This document shows, piece after piece, positions 1 through 6,681 of a stretch of DNA of 7,529 nucleotides (positions are counted from its first letter, which is position 1; each line of letters opens with the position of its first letter). Below the pieces are notes generated by a model. The model made no database searches and was not told the origin of the DNA. It worked only from the letters and a program-made list of their open reading frames with translations. The stretch is from NCBI GenBank assembly GCA_946221975.1, contig CAMIGT010000055.1, forward strand, positions 1-7,529. The letters run 5' to 3'. The stretch comes from an uncultured Blastococcus sp. Its GTDB lineage: Bacteria > Actinomycetota > Actinomycetes > Mycobacteriales > Antricoccaceae. The position numbers and the translations under genes were made by a program.

Positions 1-477
1 AGCGCCGGCGGCAACCTTGCCGCGGCCCTCGCGCTGCGTGCTCGCGGTCAGATTCCGCTTGCGGCGCAGGCGTTGCTCTATCCGGCGCTCGACGCACGAC
101 TGAGCGCACCGTCGTACTCGCTGCACAGCGCCAACGGGATCTCGCGGGAGGACATGGCGTGGTTCTGGGGCCACTACCTCAGCGGCGGGGCCGATCGGGC
201 TGACGCCGAAGTCTCTCCGCTCCTGGCGCGCGACCTCTCTGGGTTGCCGCCGGCCTTCATCGCCACGGCCTCCCACGACGTACTGCGCGACGACGGCGCC
301 GAGTACGCCGCCCGGCTGCGCACCGCCGGGGTTCCGGTCGAGCATCGCGAGTACGCCGGGATGATCCACGGCTTCTTCTGGATGGACGCCGTCCTCGACA
401 GGGCCCGTGAGCTCCAGCTCGACCTCGCGCGCTTCCTGGTTGCCACAGCTGCTGGTCGAGCGAGCCAGCTAGCGTGA
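1..477 (+). CDS. Alpha/beta hydrolase fold-3 (HSL-type esterase/lipase), 5' truncated
   Basis: The reading frame is open from base 1 to a TGA at 475-477 (158 codons visible). It begins with SAGGNLAAALALRARG, the part of the GDSAGG nucleophile elbow that follows the glycine and aspartate, so the catalytic serine is the first visible codon. The other triad residues fit the hormone-sensitive-lipase family: Asp in SHDVLRDDG (codon 277-279) and His in MIHGFFWM (codon 367-369). LLYPALD after the elbow is also typical. The missing N-terminal half would carry the HGGG oxyanion motif. The family hydrolyses short-chain carboxyl esters in the cytoplasm; the substrate is not predictable. The gene converges on cobQ. 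The last residues (roughly AAGRASQLA) look unlike family sequence and may be encoded by a repeat copy at 449-473. Confidence 0.93.
   Translation, partial: SAGGNLAAALALRARGQIPLAAQALLYPALDARLSAPSYSLHSANGISREDMAWFWGHYLSGGADRADAEVSPLLARDLSGLPPAFIATASHDVLRDDGAEYAARLRTAGVPVEHREYAGMIHGFFWMDAVLDRARELQLDLARFLVATAAGRASQLA
449..473. repeat. Short hairpin, probable partial repeat copy within the hydrolase 3' end
   Basis: GCTGG (451-455) pairs with CCAGC (465-469) around a TCGAG-CGA core. The block CTGCTGGTCGAG...CGAGCC matches CTGGTGGTCGAG...GCGAGCC of the larger palindrome at 491-540, with the central CCGG missing. This suggests two members of one repeat family side by side, one of them reaching into coding sequence. 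Only two copies are visible, so family membership is inferred. Confidence 0.45.
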
Positions 478-490
478 CCGCGGAACAACT

Positions 491-540
491 GGTGGTCGAG
501 CCGGGCGAGCCCCACAGGGGCGAGCCCGAGTCGAGACCCC
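491..540. repeat. Imperfect palindrome between convergent genes
   Basis: The left arm GGTGGTCGAGCCGGGCGAGCCCC (split here as GGTGGTCGAGCC then GGGCGAGCCCC, 491-513) and the right arm 517-540 form an imperfect inverted repeat around the loop ACA (514-516); most positions of the arms pair, including the loop-proximal CCCC/GGGG and the outer TCGA core. It lies in the 103-base gap between the stop of the hydrolase (477) and the stop of cobQ (581), both pointing inward. A strong RNA hairpin could form on either strand, so it may work as a two-way transcription end, but there is no T-run, so it is not a classical intrinsic terminator. The GTCGAG core resembles short palindromic repeats scattered between genes in some actinobacteria. 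Bases 541-580 show nothing else I can support. Confidence 0.7.
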
Positions 541-580
541 GTAAGCGGCAAGGAATCCCGGTCCCGGGTTCAAACGCAGC

Positions 581-2074
581 TCACTGGATCTCGACACGCT
601 CGTCGCCAGCGCTCCTCGCGGCTCGATCACCAAGAAGCGCGAGGAGCGCATCGACGTCCGCGTGCTGCTCGAGCGCGTCGGCGAGCGTGTCGATCATCAG
701 CTCGCGACGTGCGGCGTACGCCGGCGCGTCCGGGGCCGGGGCCCACGGGACTCCCGCTATACCGGCGATCTCGGCAAGCCACGCACGACGGAAGTCGTCG
801 TTTTCCAGGGCGCCGTGCCAGGTCGTTCCCCACACGGACCCGCGGCGCCAGCCGTCCAGAAACGTCTCGCCAGCCGCGTCCCGGTGCGGCACGGTCACGC
901 CGTGGTGGATCTCGTAGGCCTCGACCTCGTGGCCCGACCACCTGCCGACCGGCCGGCCAAGGATCTTCTCCGCCTGAAACGTCACGGTCGTGGGCAGCAG
1001 ACCGAGGCCGTCGATCACCCCGAGGCCGGACTCGACCGGATCGTCGATCTGCTCGGCGAGGATCTGGTTGCCGCCGCAGATCCCGAGCACCGGTCGCCCG
1101 CGAGATGCCCTGTCACGCAGCACATCCGCGAGCCCGTTGGCGCGTAGCCACTGCAGGTCGCTTACCGTGGCGCGCGAGCCGGGTATCACGGCGAGATCGG
1201 CGCCGGCGACGATCCGCGGGTCGGTCGTGACCGAGACGGCGACGCCGGGTTCTGCGGCAAGGGCGTCAATGTCGGTCGCGTTGGAGACACGCGGCAGCCG
1301 CACCACAGCGACCGACAGCTGCGACGAGTCGGTGCGTTCCCAGCCGCCGATCTGCAGCGTGTCCTCGCTGTCGATCCAGACATCCGGCAGCCACGGCAGC
1401 ACGCCGAAGAACGGCAGGCCGGTGCGCACGGTGATCTCGTCGAGTGCGGGTGCGAGCAGCGACTCGTCACCGCGGAACTTGTTGATCAGGAATCCCTTGA
1501 TGAGCGAGCGGTCCTCGTCATCGAGCAACCCCACGGTGCCGTAGAGGCTGGCGAAGACCCCGCCGCGGTCGATGTCCCCGACCACTACCGTCGGGAGGTC
1601 GAAGCGCCGCGCAAGTCCCAGGTTGACGTAGTCACCCGAGCGCAAGTTGATCTCTGCCGGCGAGCCGGCGCCCTCGCACACGATGACGTCGTACTCGCCG
1701 GAAAGTTCTTGGTATGCAGCGAATGCCGCCTCGGCGAGGTGTCGTCGGCCGGTCGCATACTCGCCCGATTCCAGAGTCCCGGCGGGTTTGCCTCGCACGA
1801 CGATGTGCGAGCGCCGGTCGGACCCAGGCTTCAACAGCACCGGGTTCATTGCGGACGTCGCCTTGGTGCGGGCCGCCTGGGCCTGGAGGTACTGCGCCCG
1901 TCCGATCTCGGCGCCATCGCGCGTCACCATCGAGTTGTTGGACATGTTCTGCGACTTGAACGGCGCCACCGTGAGACCGCGGCGCGCAAGAACACGGCAC
2001 AACCCCGTCACCACAAGGGATTTTCCGGCGTCAGAGGAGGTCCCGGCCACGAGGAGGCCGCGAGCGCGAGTCAC
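581..2074 (-). CDS. cobQ: Cobyric acid synthase (CobQ/CbiP), glutamine-hydrolysing
   Basis: This 497-residue protein has the length and domain order of CobQ/CbiP, which uses ATP and glutamine to amidate the b, d, e and g carboxyl side chains of adenosyl-cobyrinic a,c-diamide in cobalamin synthesis. The N-terminal synthetase domain has the P-loop GTSSDAGKS (residues 11-19), PFKSQNMSNNS (37-47), the CEGAGSPAEINL segment and GDIDRGGVFASLYGT. The C-terminal class I (triad) glutamine amidotransferase domain has IPGSR, nucleophile Cys333 in GICGGNQIL and probable catalytic His420 in TTWHGALEND. The residue after GICGG is Asn where Tyr is usual. The start is GTG at 2074; an in-frame TGA only 9 bases upstream (2084-2086) excludes a longer protein. 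No good Shine-Dalgarno precedes it, because the site is filled by a palindrome. No other cobalamin gene and no recognisable cobalamin riboswitch are in the window, and the gene is probably read through from the hydrolase gene upstream. Confidence 0.97.
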   Translation of the reverse strand: MTRARGLLVAGTSSDAGKSLVVTGLCRVLARRGLTVAPFKSQNMSNNSMVTRDGAEIGRAQYLQAQAARTKATSAMNPVLLKPGSDRRSHIVVRGKPAGTLESGEYATGRRHLAEAAFAAYQELSGEYDVIVCEGAGSPAEINLRSGDYVNLGLARRFDLPTVVVGDIDRGGVFASLYGTVGLLDDEDRSLIKGFLINKFRGDESLLAPALDEITVRTGLPFFGVLPWLPDVWIDSEDTLQIGGWERTDSSQLSVAVVRLPRVSNATDIDALAAEPGVAVSVTTDPRIVAGADLAVIPGSRATVSDLQWLRANGLADVLRDRASRGRPVLGICGGNQILAEQIDDPVESGLGVIDGLGLLPTTVTFQAEKILGRPVGRWSGHEVEAYEIHHGVTVPHRDAAGETFLDGWRRGSVWGTTWHGALENDDFRRAWLAEIAGIAGVPWAPAPDAPAYAARRELMIDTLADALEQHADVDALLALLGDRAARSAGDERVEIQ

Positions 2075-2101
2075 GTGAGCTGCTCAGCTGAGCAGCTCAC
2101 G
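2074..2101. repeat. Perfect 28-bp palindrome at the hydrolase stop / cobQ start junction
   Basis: The 13-base arms GTGAGCTGCTCAG (2075-2087) and CTGAGCAGCTCAC (2088-2100) are exact reverse complements, and 2074/2101 add one more C-G pair; pairing ends at 2073/2102. On the minus strand it encodes the last residues (RELLS) and the TGA stop of the hydrolase and abuts the GTG start of cobQ, occupying the place of the ribosome-binding site. It may be an RNA hairpin controlling translation or partial termination, or a dimeric-protein operator. The function is inferred. Confidence 0.75.
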
Positions 2102-2852
2102 CAGGCGCGCGGCAAACGCTTCCGGCTCGCCCGTCTGCCCGAACTCCCCGCCGAGGAAGCCTGCGTGATGGCTCGGCATGAGGGCGAGGCGGACGCCGAG
2201 GGCGGACGCGAGTGCGGCTGCCGCACGGCCGGTCAGCTGGTTGCGCGACTGCACACCGGCTGCGACCACGACGCGGGTGTGGACACCGCGGAGCCGTTCG
2301 AGGTTGGGCACGAACGACGGTGAGCTCACCATGTTCTGTGACAGCATCGGGTCGTCGCCGCTCGACCAGGTCCAGGAACCGCGCCATGGCCGGGCCGAAG
2401 CCGTCGCGCAGGTAGGTGTCGCGGATCGCGGCGACGACCTTCAGCACCGCTTCGCGGTCGGGTAGGTACTCCGCGAGCGGCGGTTCGTGTGCGACGAACG
2501 TCGTGACGAGCTCGGGGCGTGACTGTACGAGCGCCAGCGCGTTGACCGCGCCGCCGCTGCTGGCGAAGACCTGGACCGGCCCGCGACCGACGGCCTCGAT
2601 GACCGCGGCGATGTCGTCGGCGTGCTGCTCTGGCATCGTCACGCCGCCGGTCTCGGCGCGCGTGCTGTGCTCGACTCCGCGAGGGTCGTAGGTGACGACC
2701 AGGCGGTCCGGGAAGAATCCTTGCAGCGTAGCGAAACCCGCCGCGGACATAGGTGAACCGACGAGTACCAGCGGACGCCCCTGCGCCGTACCCTGAATCC
2801 GATATGCGATCACCGCGTCCGGGCGTCGCACGAACTGAAAGTCATCGGCCAC
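2084..2852 (-). pseudogene. Alpha/beta hydrolase, interrupted by a +1 frameshift
   Basis: The start is GTG at 2852, chosen because GAGGAGG (2861-2867, minus strand) lies 8 bases upstream. The first frame reads ADDFQFVRRPDAVIAYRIQG, then VTYDPRGVEHS and the nucleophile elbow VFASSGGAVNAL with probable Ser99, all alpha/beta-hydrolase features. Family-like sequence stops after FLDLVER near residue 165. It resumes in another frame as DDPMLSQNMVSSPSF, then RVVVAAGVQSRNQLTGRAA and the histidine region MPSHHAGFLGG, ending EAFAARLRELLS. Removing one base from the CC at 2358-2359 joins the halves as LVERDDPMLS and gives a 768-base gene of 255 residues, normal for the family. Both halves keep good conservation, so this is a sequencing error or a very recent mutation. 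It lies just upstream of cobQ on the same strand, but no functional link is evident. The substrate is unknown. Confidence 0.85.
2356..2360 (-). other. Probable frameshift site (one extra base)
   Basis: On the minus strand the text CTGGTCGAGCGGCGACGACC switches the hydrolase out of frame; CTGGTCGAGCGCGACGACC, one G shorter, would read LVERDD and continue into the downstream half. The exact inserted base cannot be fixed beyond this small GC-rich stretch. Confidence 0.7.
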
Positions 2853-2860
2853 GACCTGCA

Positions 2861-2867
2861 CCTCCTC
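2861..2867 (-). promoter_or_regulatory. Ribosome-binding site of the frameshifted hydrolase
   Basis: GAGGAGG on the minus strand, 8 bases before the GTG at 2852. It decides this start over the GTG at 2862-2860, which overlaps the site itself. Confidence 0.7.
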
Positions 2868-2925
2868 GGATGTCGCCGCACGATCACGGCATGTCTTGGC
2901 CTCACCGTACACACGAGGGAGCATC

Positions 2926-3336
2926 GTGCGTTTTGAGCCGACCCACCTGCCGCCCGCCGCACTGGAGCTGCTGCGTGAGCGGCACCTCGCGACGCTGAGC
3001 ACACTGCGCCGTGACGGTACGCCGCACGTGACTCCGGTCGGTTTCACCTTCGACGCCGACAGTGGGCTGGCGCGGGTGATCTGCTCGGGCGACTCGCAGA
3101 AGGTGCGCAACGTGGAGCGGACGCCGTACGCCGCAATCTGCCAGACGGTGGGCGCGCAGTGGCTCACCCTCGAAGGGCCGGCCCGCATCGAACGCGGACC
3201 GGACTGGGTGCGCGACGCGGAGCAGCGGTACGCCGGGCGCTACCGGGTGCCGCGGATCAATCCCAAGCGCGTCGTACTCGTCGTGGAAATCGCCCGCGTC
3301 ACCGGCTACCTCCGCGACAGCGCAACCGTCGACTAG
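2926..3336 (+). CDS. PPOX-class (pyridoxamine 5'-phosphate oxidase-like) protein, probably F420-dependent type
   Basis: This 136-residue protein has the split-barrel flavin-binding fold of the PPOX family. It shows the family opening PAALELLRERHLATLSTLRRDGTPHVTPVGF, then a segment around SGDSQKVRNVERTPYAAI corresponding to the cofactor-phosphate-binding strand and loop, then WLTLEGPARIER. The ending RYRVPRINPKRVVLVVEIARVTGY fits the actinobacterial F420-associated subfamily of about 130-140 residues. Members bind F420, FMN or haem, so the cofactor is inferred from the subfamily, and the substrate is unknown. The start is GTG at 2926 with GAGGGAG at 2915-2921; an in-frame start at 2896 adds ten residues unlike the family and lacks such a site. 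It is divergent from the hydrolase across a 73-base gap (2853-2925) in which I see no convincing promoter. It ends with TAG; a weak 5-bp GC hairpin (3340-3352) follows. Confidence 0.88.
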   Translation: MRFEPTHLPPAALELLRERHLATLSTLRRDGTPHVTPVGFTFDADSGLARVICSGDSQKVRNVERTPYAAICQTVGAQWLTLEGPARIERGPDWVRDAEQRYAGRYRVPRINPKRVVLVVEIARVTGYLRDSATVD

Positions 3337-3395
3337 ATCCCGCGACGCGCGGAGCCATCGCACCTAATCCACGGCGCCGTCGGTTTCGGGAGCTC

Positions 3396-3425
3396 TTGAC
3401 TTAATTCTGTACAGGTATGAACATG
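3396..3425 (+). promoter_or_regulatory. Candidate promoter and operator for the GntR-led operon
   Basis: An unusually AT-rich patch interrupts the high-GC sequence right before the GntR gene. TTGACT (3396-3401) is a good -35 match; the -10 is poor, with GAACAT (3419-3424) at 17-base spacing the nearest candidate. The 8-bp palindrome CTGTACAG (3407-3414) sits between them, where a bound dimeric repressor would block RNA polymerase. A GntR protein encoded immediately downstream is the natural candidate to bind it. The palindrome is short and unextended, so the operator call is inference. Confidence 0.45.
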
Positions 3426-4154
3426 TCCACCATGACACGTGGGCAGCCGCCGACCAGGCGGCAGAAGGTCGTCGACAGCATCCGGGCGCGCATTCACTCC
3501 GGCGAGCTGCGCCCCGGTGACCAGCTGGACGGCGAGAACTCGCTGGCGCAGAAGTACGACGTCTCGCGCGGCACCATTCGGCAGGCGCTCGGCGAGTTGC
3601 AGAGCCTGAACCTGATCGCCACGCACACCGGCGTCGGCAGCTTCGTGACGTTCGACGGCGTTCCGCTCGACACCGAGGTCGGCTGGGCGCGCGCACTCTC
3701 GGAAGCATCTGAGCGCACCATCACCACTGACCTTCGGTCGATCGAGCCGGTAGATGCTGCCGACGTGCCCGACCTCCCGGCTGCGGTCCGGTTGACCCGC
3801 GGAGTCGCGGTACGCCGGACGCGGCGCATCGGTTCGGAGTACGTCTCCTTCGAGTGCTCCACCGTGCCGGCAACCGGCGTCCTGGCGGACCTCCCTCGCA
3901 CGGGGCTGCCCAACGGATCGCTGACCGACGCGCTACGCGAGGCGCGTCTGGTTGCCCACCACGGCGTCCAGGACGTCGCGGTACGGCCGCTGCCAGTGCG
4001 CGAAGCCGGCATTCTGCACCGGCCCGCTGGCACGCCGTTTCTGCGGACCGTCCGTACGGCGTACAACCGCGAAGGCGACTTCGTCGAGCACGTAGTGTCG
4101 TTCCTCGACCCCGAACGTTTCCGGCTGCGCCTGGCGTTCGGAGAAGACTCGTGA
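3417..4154 (+). CDS. GntR family, HutC subfamily transcriptional regulator (wHTH + UTRA)
   Basis: The 245-residue protein has an N-terminal GntR winged helix-turn-helix (about residues 14-75: RQKVVDSIRARIHSGELRPG, then SLAQKYDVSRGTIRQALGEL and the wing THTGVGSFV). A C-terminal UTRA ligand-sensing domain follows (about 90-240, with EYVSFECSTVPATG, LVAHHGVQDVAVRPL and FVEHVVSFLDPERFRLRL). HutC members usually repress nearby catabolic genes until a small effector binds UTRA. The usual LPSE before the recognition helices is LDGE here. The start could be ATG 3417, or ATG 3423, which has the better-spaced AGG at 3413-3415; family alignment begins later and does not decide. Its TGA overlaps the next gene's GTG by 4 bases (GTGA, 4151-4154), so it is probably cotranscribed with, and regulates, the three genes downstream. 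Confidence 0.93.
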   Translation: MNMSTMTRGQPPTRRQKVVDSIRARIHSGELRPGDQLDGENSLAQKYDVSRGTIRQALGELQSLNLIATHTGVGSFVTFDGVPLDTEVGWARALSEASERTITTDLRSIEPVDAADVPDLPAAVRLTRGVAVRRTRRIGSEYVSFECSTVPATGVLADLPRTGLPNGSLTDALREARLVAHHGVQDVAVRPLPVREAGILHRPAGTPFLRTVRTAYNREGDFVEHVVSFLDPERFRLRLAFGEDS

Positions 4155-5167
4155 GCCACCTCGATCGCGCCCGTGGTGCGCTCGCCGGGCTCGCGCTCGG
4201 CGACGCGTACGGCATGCCGACGCAGTCGATGTCGCCGGCTGCGATCCGCCGCGACTACGGCACCGTCGACGCTCTTGTCGATGCCGGGCCGCACCAAGTC
4301 ATCGCGCACGGCATGCCCGCCGGGTCGGTCACCGATGACACCGAACAGGCCCTGCTCGTGGCCGAGTTACTCGTCCGCGGACGCGGCAACGTCGAGCCCG
4401 CGGCGCTCGCGCAAGCCCTGCGGCGGTGGGAGGAATCGATGCGACGCCGCGGTTCGCTCGACCTGCTCGGACCCTCGAGCCGAGCGGCGATCGAAGCCCT
4501 TGCCGACGGCGCAGACCCCCGCGAGACCGGTCGCAACGGCGCGACCAACGGTGCGGCAATGCGAGTAGCTCCGGTGGGCATCGCCACCGCGACGAGCGAG
4601 CCCGAAGCCTTCATCGACGCCGTCGCGGCGACGTGTCTCGTTACGCATAACACCGGGCTGGCGATCTCCGGGGCGGTCGCGGTCGCGGCTGTCGTCAGCG
4701 CCGGGATCGACGGCCGGCCCATGGCTGACTCGCTCGATGTCGCCCTGCGGCTCGCCGACGACGCACGTGGTCGAGGGCACTGGTTTGCCGGTGCCTCGGT
4801 TGCCGACCGCACCCGGTGGGCACAGCACTCATCAGCACAGCTCAGCGAAACCGAGTTCTCCGCATTCCTCACCGAGGTCATCGGGACGTCAGTGCAGACC
4901 CAGGAGTCAGTGGTAGCGGCCCTGCTGCTGGCTGACCGGTACGCCGAGGACCCACGCCGCGCCGTCCAACTCGCCGCGATGCTCGGCGGAGACACCGACA
5001 CCATCGCGGCCATGGCCGGCGCCATGATCGGCGCGCACGTCGGTTACGCCGCGCTGCCGCAATCCGACCTCCACCTGATCGCCAGCGTCTCGCAGCTCGA
5101 CCTCACCGAGTACGCCGAACCACTCCTCGCGCTGCGCTCCCGTCACGCAGCCTCACCCTCGTCATAG
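4151..5167 (+). CDS. ADP-ribosylglycohydrolase (DraG-type) family protein
   Basis: The 338-residue protein has the all-helical DraG/ADP-ribosylglycohydrolase fold signature. The N-terminus is RARGALAGLALGDAYGMPTQ, the first metal-binding motif is SVTDDTEQ (T61, D62, D63) and the last is GGDTDTIAAMAGAMIGA (D281, D283); together these bind the two Mg2+ ions used for N- or O-glycosidic cleavage of ADP-ribosyl or ribosyl groups. NGAAMRVAPVG and THNTGLAISGAVAVAA in the middle also match. Family members de-ADP-ribosylate proteins, but many in metabolic operons probably act on small ribosides. The neighbouring permease and sugar kinase favour a small-molecule substrate. Start: GTG 4151 overlapping the regulator stop, with GGAGAA 4139-4144 as ribosome-binding site; longer in-frame openings extend inside the GntR gene and are not credible. 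Stop TAG overlaps the next gene's AGGAGG. The E. coli counterpart by context is YegU. Confidence 0.94.
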   Translation: MSHLDRARGALAGLALGDAYGMPTQSMSPAAIRRDYGTVDALVDAGPHQVIAHGMPAGSVTDDTEQALLVAELLVRGRGNVEPAALAQALRRWEESMRRRGSLDLLGPSSRAAIEALADGADPRETGRNGATNGAAMRVAPVGIATATSEPEAFIDAVAATCLVTHNTGLAISGAVAVAAVVSAGIDGRPMADSLDVALRLADDARGRGHWFAGASVADRTRWAQHSSAQLSETEFSAFLTEVIGTSVQTQESVVAALLLADRYAEDPRRAVQLAAMLGGDTDTIAAMAGAMIGAHVGYAALPQSDLHLIASVSQLDLTEYAEPLLALRSRHAASPSS

Positions 5168-5171
5168 GAGG
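5166..5171 (+). promoter_or_regulatory. Strong ribosome-binding site of the permease
   Basis: AGGAGG overlaps the TAG stop of the glycohydrolase and lies 4 bases before ATG 5176, fixing the permease start and implying translation of the two genes from one message. Confidence 0.75.
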
Positions 5172-5175
5172 TCCC

Positions 5176-6681
5176 ATGCCCGCCGTCACCGAACCCAGCG
5201 AGCCAACCTCGCGCGTGCTCAGCCGTTACGAACAACGCGGCATCGAACCGGTCCCCGAAGCAGAACGCAACGGGCGCCCGTTTCAGCTGTTCTGGGTCTG
5301 GTTTGCCGCCAACATCAGCATCCTCGGCCTCCCACTCGGCGCCACGTTGGTCAACCTGGGGCTCAATATCTGGCAGGCCCTGCTGGTCACCATCGTCGGC
5401 GCGTTCGGTTCCTTCGCGCTCGTCGGCGTCATCTCCATCGCCGGCCGCCGCGGCGGCGCCCCAAGCCTGACCCTTTCGCGCGCCATCTTCGGCGTACGAG
5501 GCAACATCGGCCCGACGATCGTGTCGCTCTGCTCACGGCTGGGCTGGGAAACGGTGAATACGACTACCGCCGCATTCGCGCTGTTGTCGATGAGCACGAT
5601 CATCTTCGGCACTGACGAAAACGCCAAGAACGTTCCCGTACTGGCGATCGTCTGCATCCTGATCTTCGTCGCCTTCACCATTGCGGTTTCGGGTATGGGC
5701 CACGCGACGCTCCTGCTCGTGCAGAAGTGGGCGACGTGGATCTTCGGCGCGTTCAACCTATTTGTGATGGCGTTCCTGTTCGCCGAGATCGACTGGGCCG
5801 CGGTAGGTGCGGCGCCGGCCGGTCCAGCGTCGGCGGTCATCATCGGCATCGGCGCGATCGCCGGCGGCACCGGCATCGGTTGGGCTAACGCAGGTGCCGA
5901 CATGTCGCGCTACCAGTCCACCTCGGTGCGATCGATGCATCTCGTACTGTCGGCGAGCGCCGGAGCGGGGATACCGCTCGTGCTACTCATTGGCCTCGGC
6001 AGCCTGCTCTCCGCGGGCGACCCGTCGCTGGGAAGCGCCGCCGACCCGGTCGCCGCCATCCGCGAGATGCTGCCGGCCGGCGTCGCGGTCCCCTAACTGA
6101 TCTGCGCCTTCGGCGGGCTCCTGCTGTCCAACCACCTGTCGGTCTACTCGGCCGGCCTGACCACCCTCACGCTCGGGCTGCGGATCAAGCGGGTGTACGC
6201 CGTCATCGTCGACGTCATCGTGACCACCCTCGGCTCGGTCTACTTCATGCTTATCGCCTCCAGCTTCTACGGCCCGTTCATCACGTTCATCTCGCTGCTC
6301 GCCGTCCCGATCACCGCGTGGGTAGGCGTCTTCCTCGCCGACATCCTGCGGCGCAAGCGTTACAACCCCGAGGGGCTGATGGACCTAACCAGCGGATCGG
6401 CGTACTGGTACCGCGGCGGCTTCGAGTGGCGTGCGGTCACCGCGTGGGCGGTGGCGATCATCCTTGGCTACTGCTTTGTGCGTGCCCAGATCTCCGCTGA
6501 CACGGTGTGGTTCACCGGACCGTTCCACGACACGTGGCTCGGTCAGAACGGACTCGGTTGGGTCGTCGCGTTCGTCGTCGGTGGGGGCCTCTACCTTGCG
6601 CTCGGCGGAGCGAAGGGCCCGGACACCGAGTCCACCTCGCCTACCGCGGATCCGGTCGGACCCTCGGCATCGCGGCGATGA
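5176..6681 (+). pseudogene. NCS1-family permease (cytosine/purine/uracil/thiamine/allantoin type), interrupted by an in-frame TAA
   Basis: The frame encodes an NCS1 (nucleobase:cation symporter-1) membrane protein of about 500 residues. The cytoplasmic N-terminus has RYEQRGIEPVPEAERNGRPF and LFWVWFAANISILGLPLGA, classic for the cytosine-permease branch. Then come TLSRAIFGVRGNIGP, SRLGWETVNTTTAA, the glycine-rich IIGIGAIAGGTGIGWANAGADMSRY and many hydrophobic helices (about 12 expected). TAA at 6094-6096 stops it after 306 residues. The same frame continues without a gap as LICAFGGLLLSNHLSVYSAGLTTLTLG, then helices and RRKRYNPEGLMD, to TGA 6679-6681. One codon change (for example TAC or TAT to TAA) would explain it. 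Truncation here removes several helices, so the product should not work unless the stop is an error or read through. Substrate is likely a nucleobase, nucleoside or related small heterocycle. The stop overlaps the kinase ATG by 4 bases. Confidence 0.9.
6094..6096 (+). other. In-frame TAA within the permease gene
   Basis: It is codon 307 of the NCS1 frame, between PAGVAVP and LICAFGGLLLSNHLS. Sequence on both sides is family-like and in one frame, so the lesion is a single substitution. Every complete gene here ends in TGA or TAG; this is the only TAA in a coding frame. Confidence 0.9.

Noticed and set aside
541..590. Possible tRNA: GGTTCAAAC resembles a T-loop near the cobQ end
   Set aside because: The flanking bases do not form a T-stem and no acceptor or anticodon arm can be drawn; the stretch also runs into the cobQ coding sequence.
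2075..2100. The palindrome as an intrinsic terminator for the hydrolase
   Set aside because: No T-run follows on the minus strand and the cobQ start comes immediately after, so termination here would silence cobQ unless it had its own promoter, which I do not see.
2097..3188. A 363-residue minus-strand protein
   Set aside because: Its N-terminal third is antisense to the PPOX gene and its C-terminal part is out-of-frame hydrolase sequence; only the middle is real.
3340..3352. Hairpin CCGCG-ACG-CGCGG after the PPOX gene as a terminator
   Set aside because: Only 5 bp of stem and no T-run follow; such short GC hairpins are common by chance in this composition.
3854..4150. N-terminal extension of the glycohydrolase into the GntR gene
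   Set aside because: The sequence is arginine/proline-rich shadow translation; the family domain starts at the GTG at 4151, which has a ribosome-binding site.
4151..5167. DraG/DraT-type control of nitrogenase
   Set aside because: No nitrogen fixation or DraT gene is near; the neighbours are a permease, a sugar kinase and a HutC regulator.
6193..6681. Independent small membrane protein starting at GTG 6193
   Set aside because: It is the same frame as the permease after its TAA, lacks a ribosome-binding site, and reads as the C-terminal NCS1 helices.
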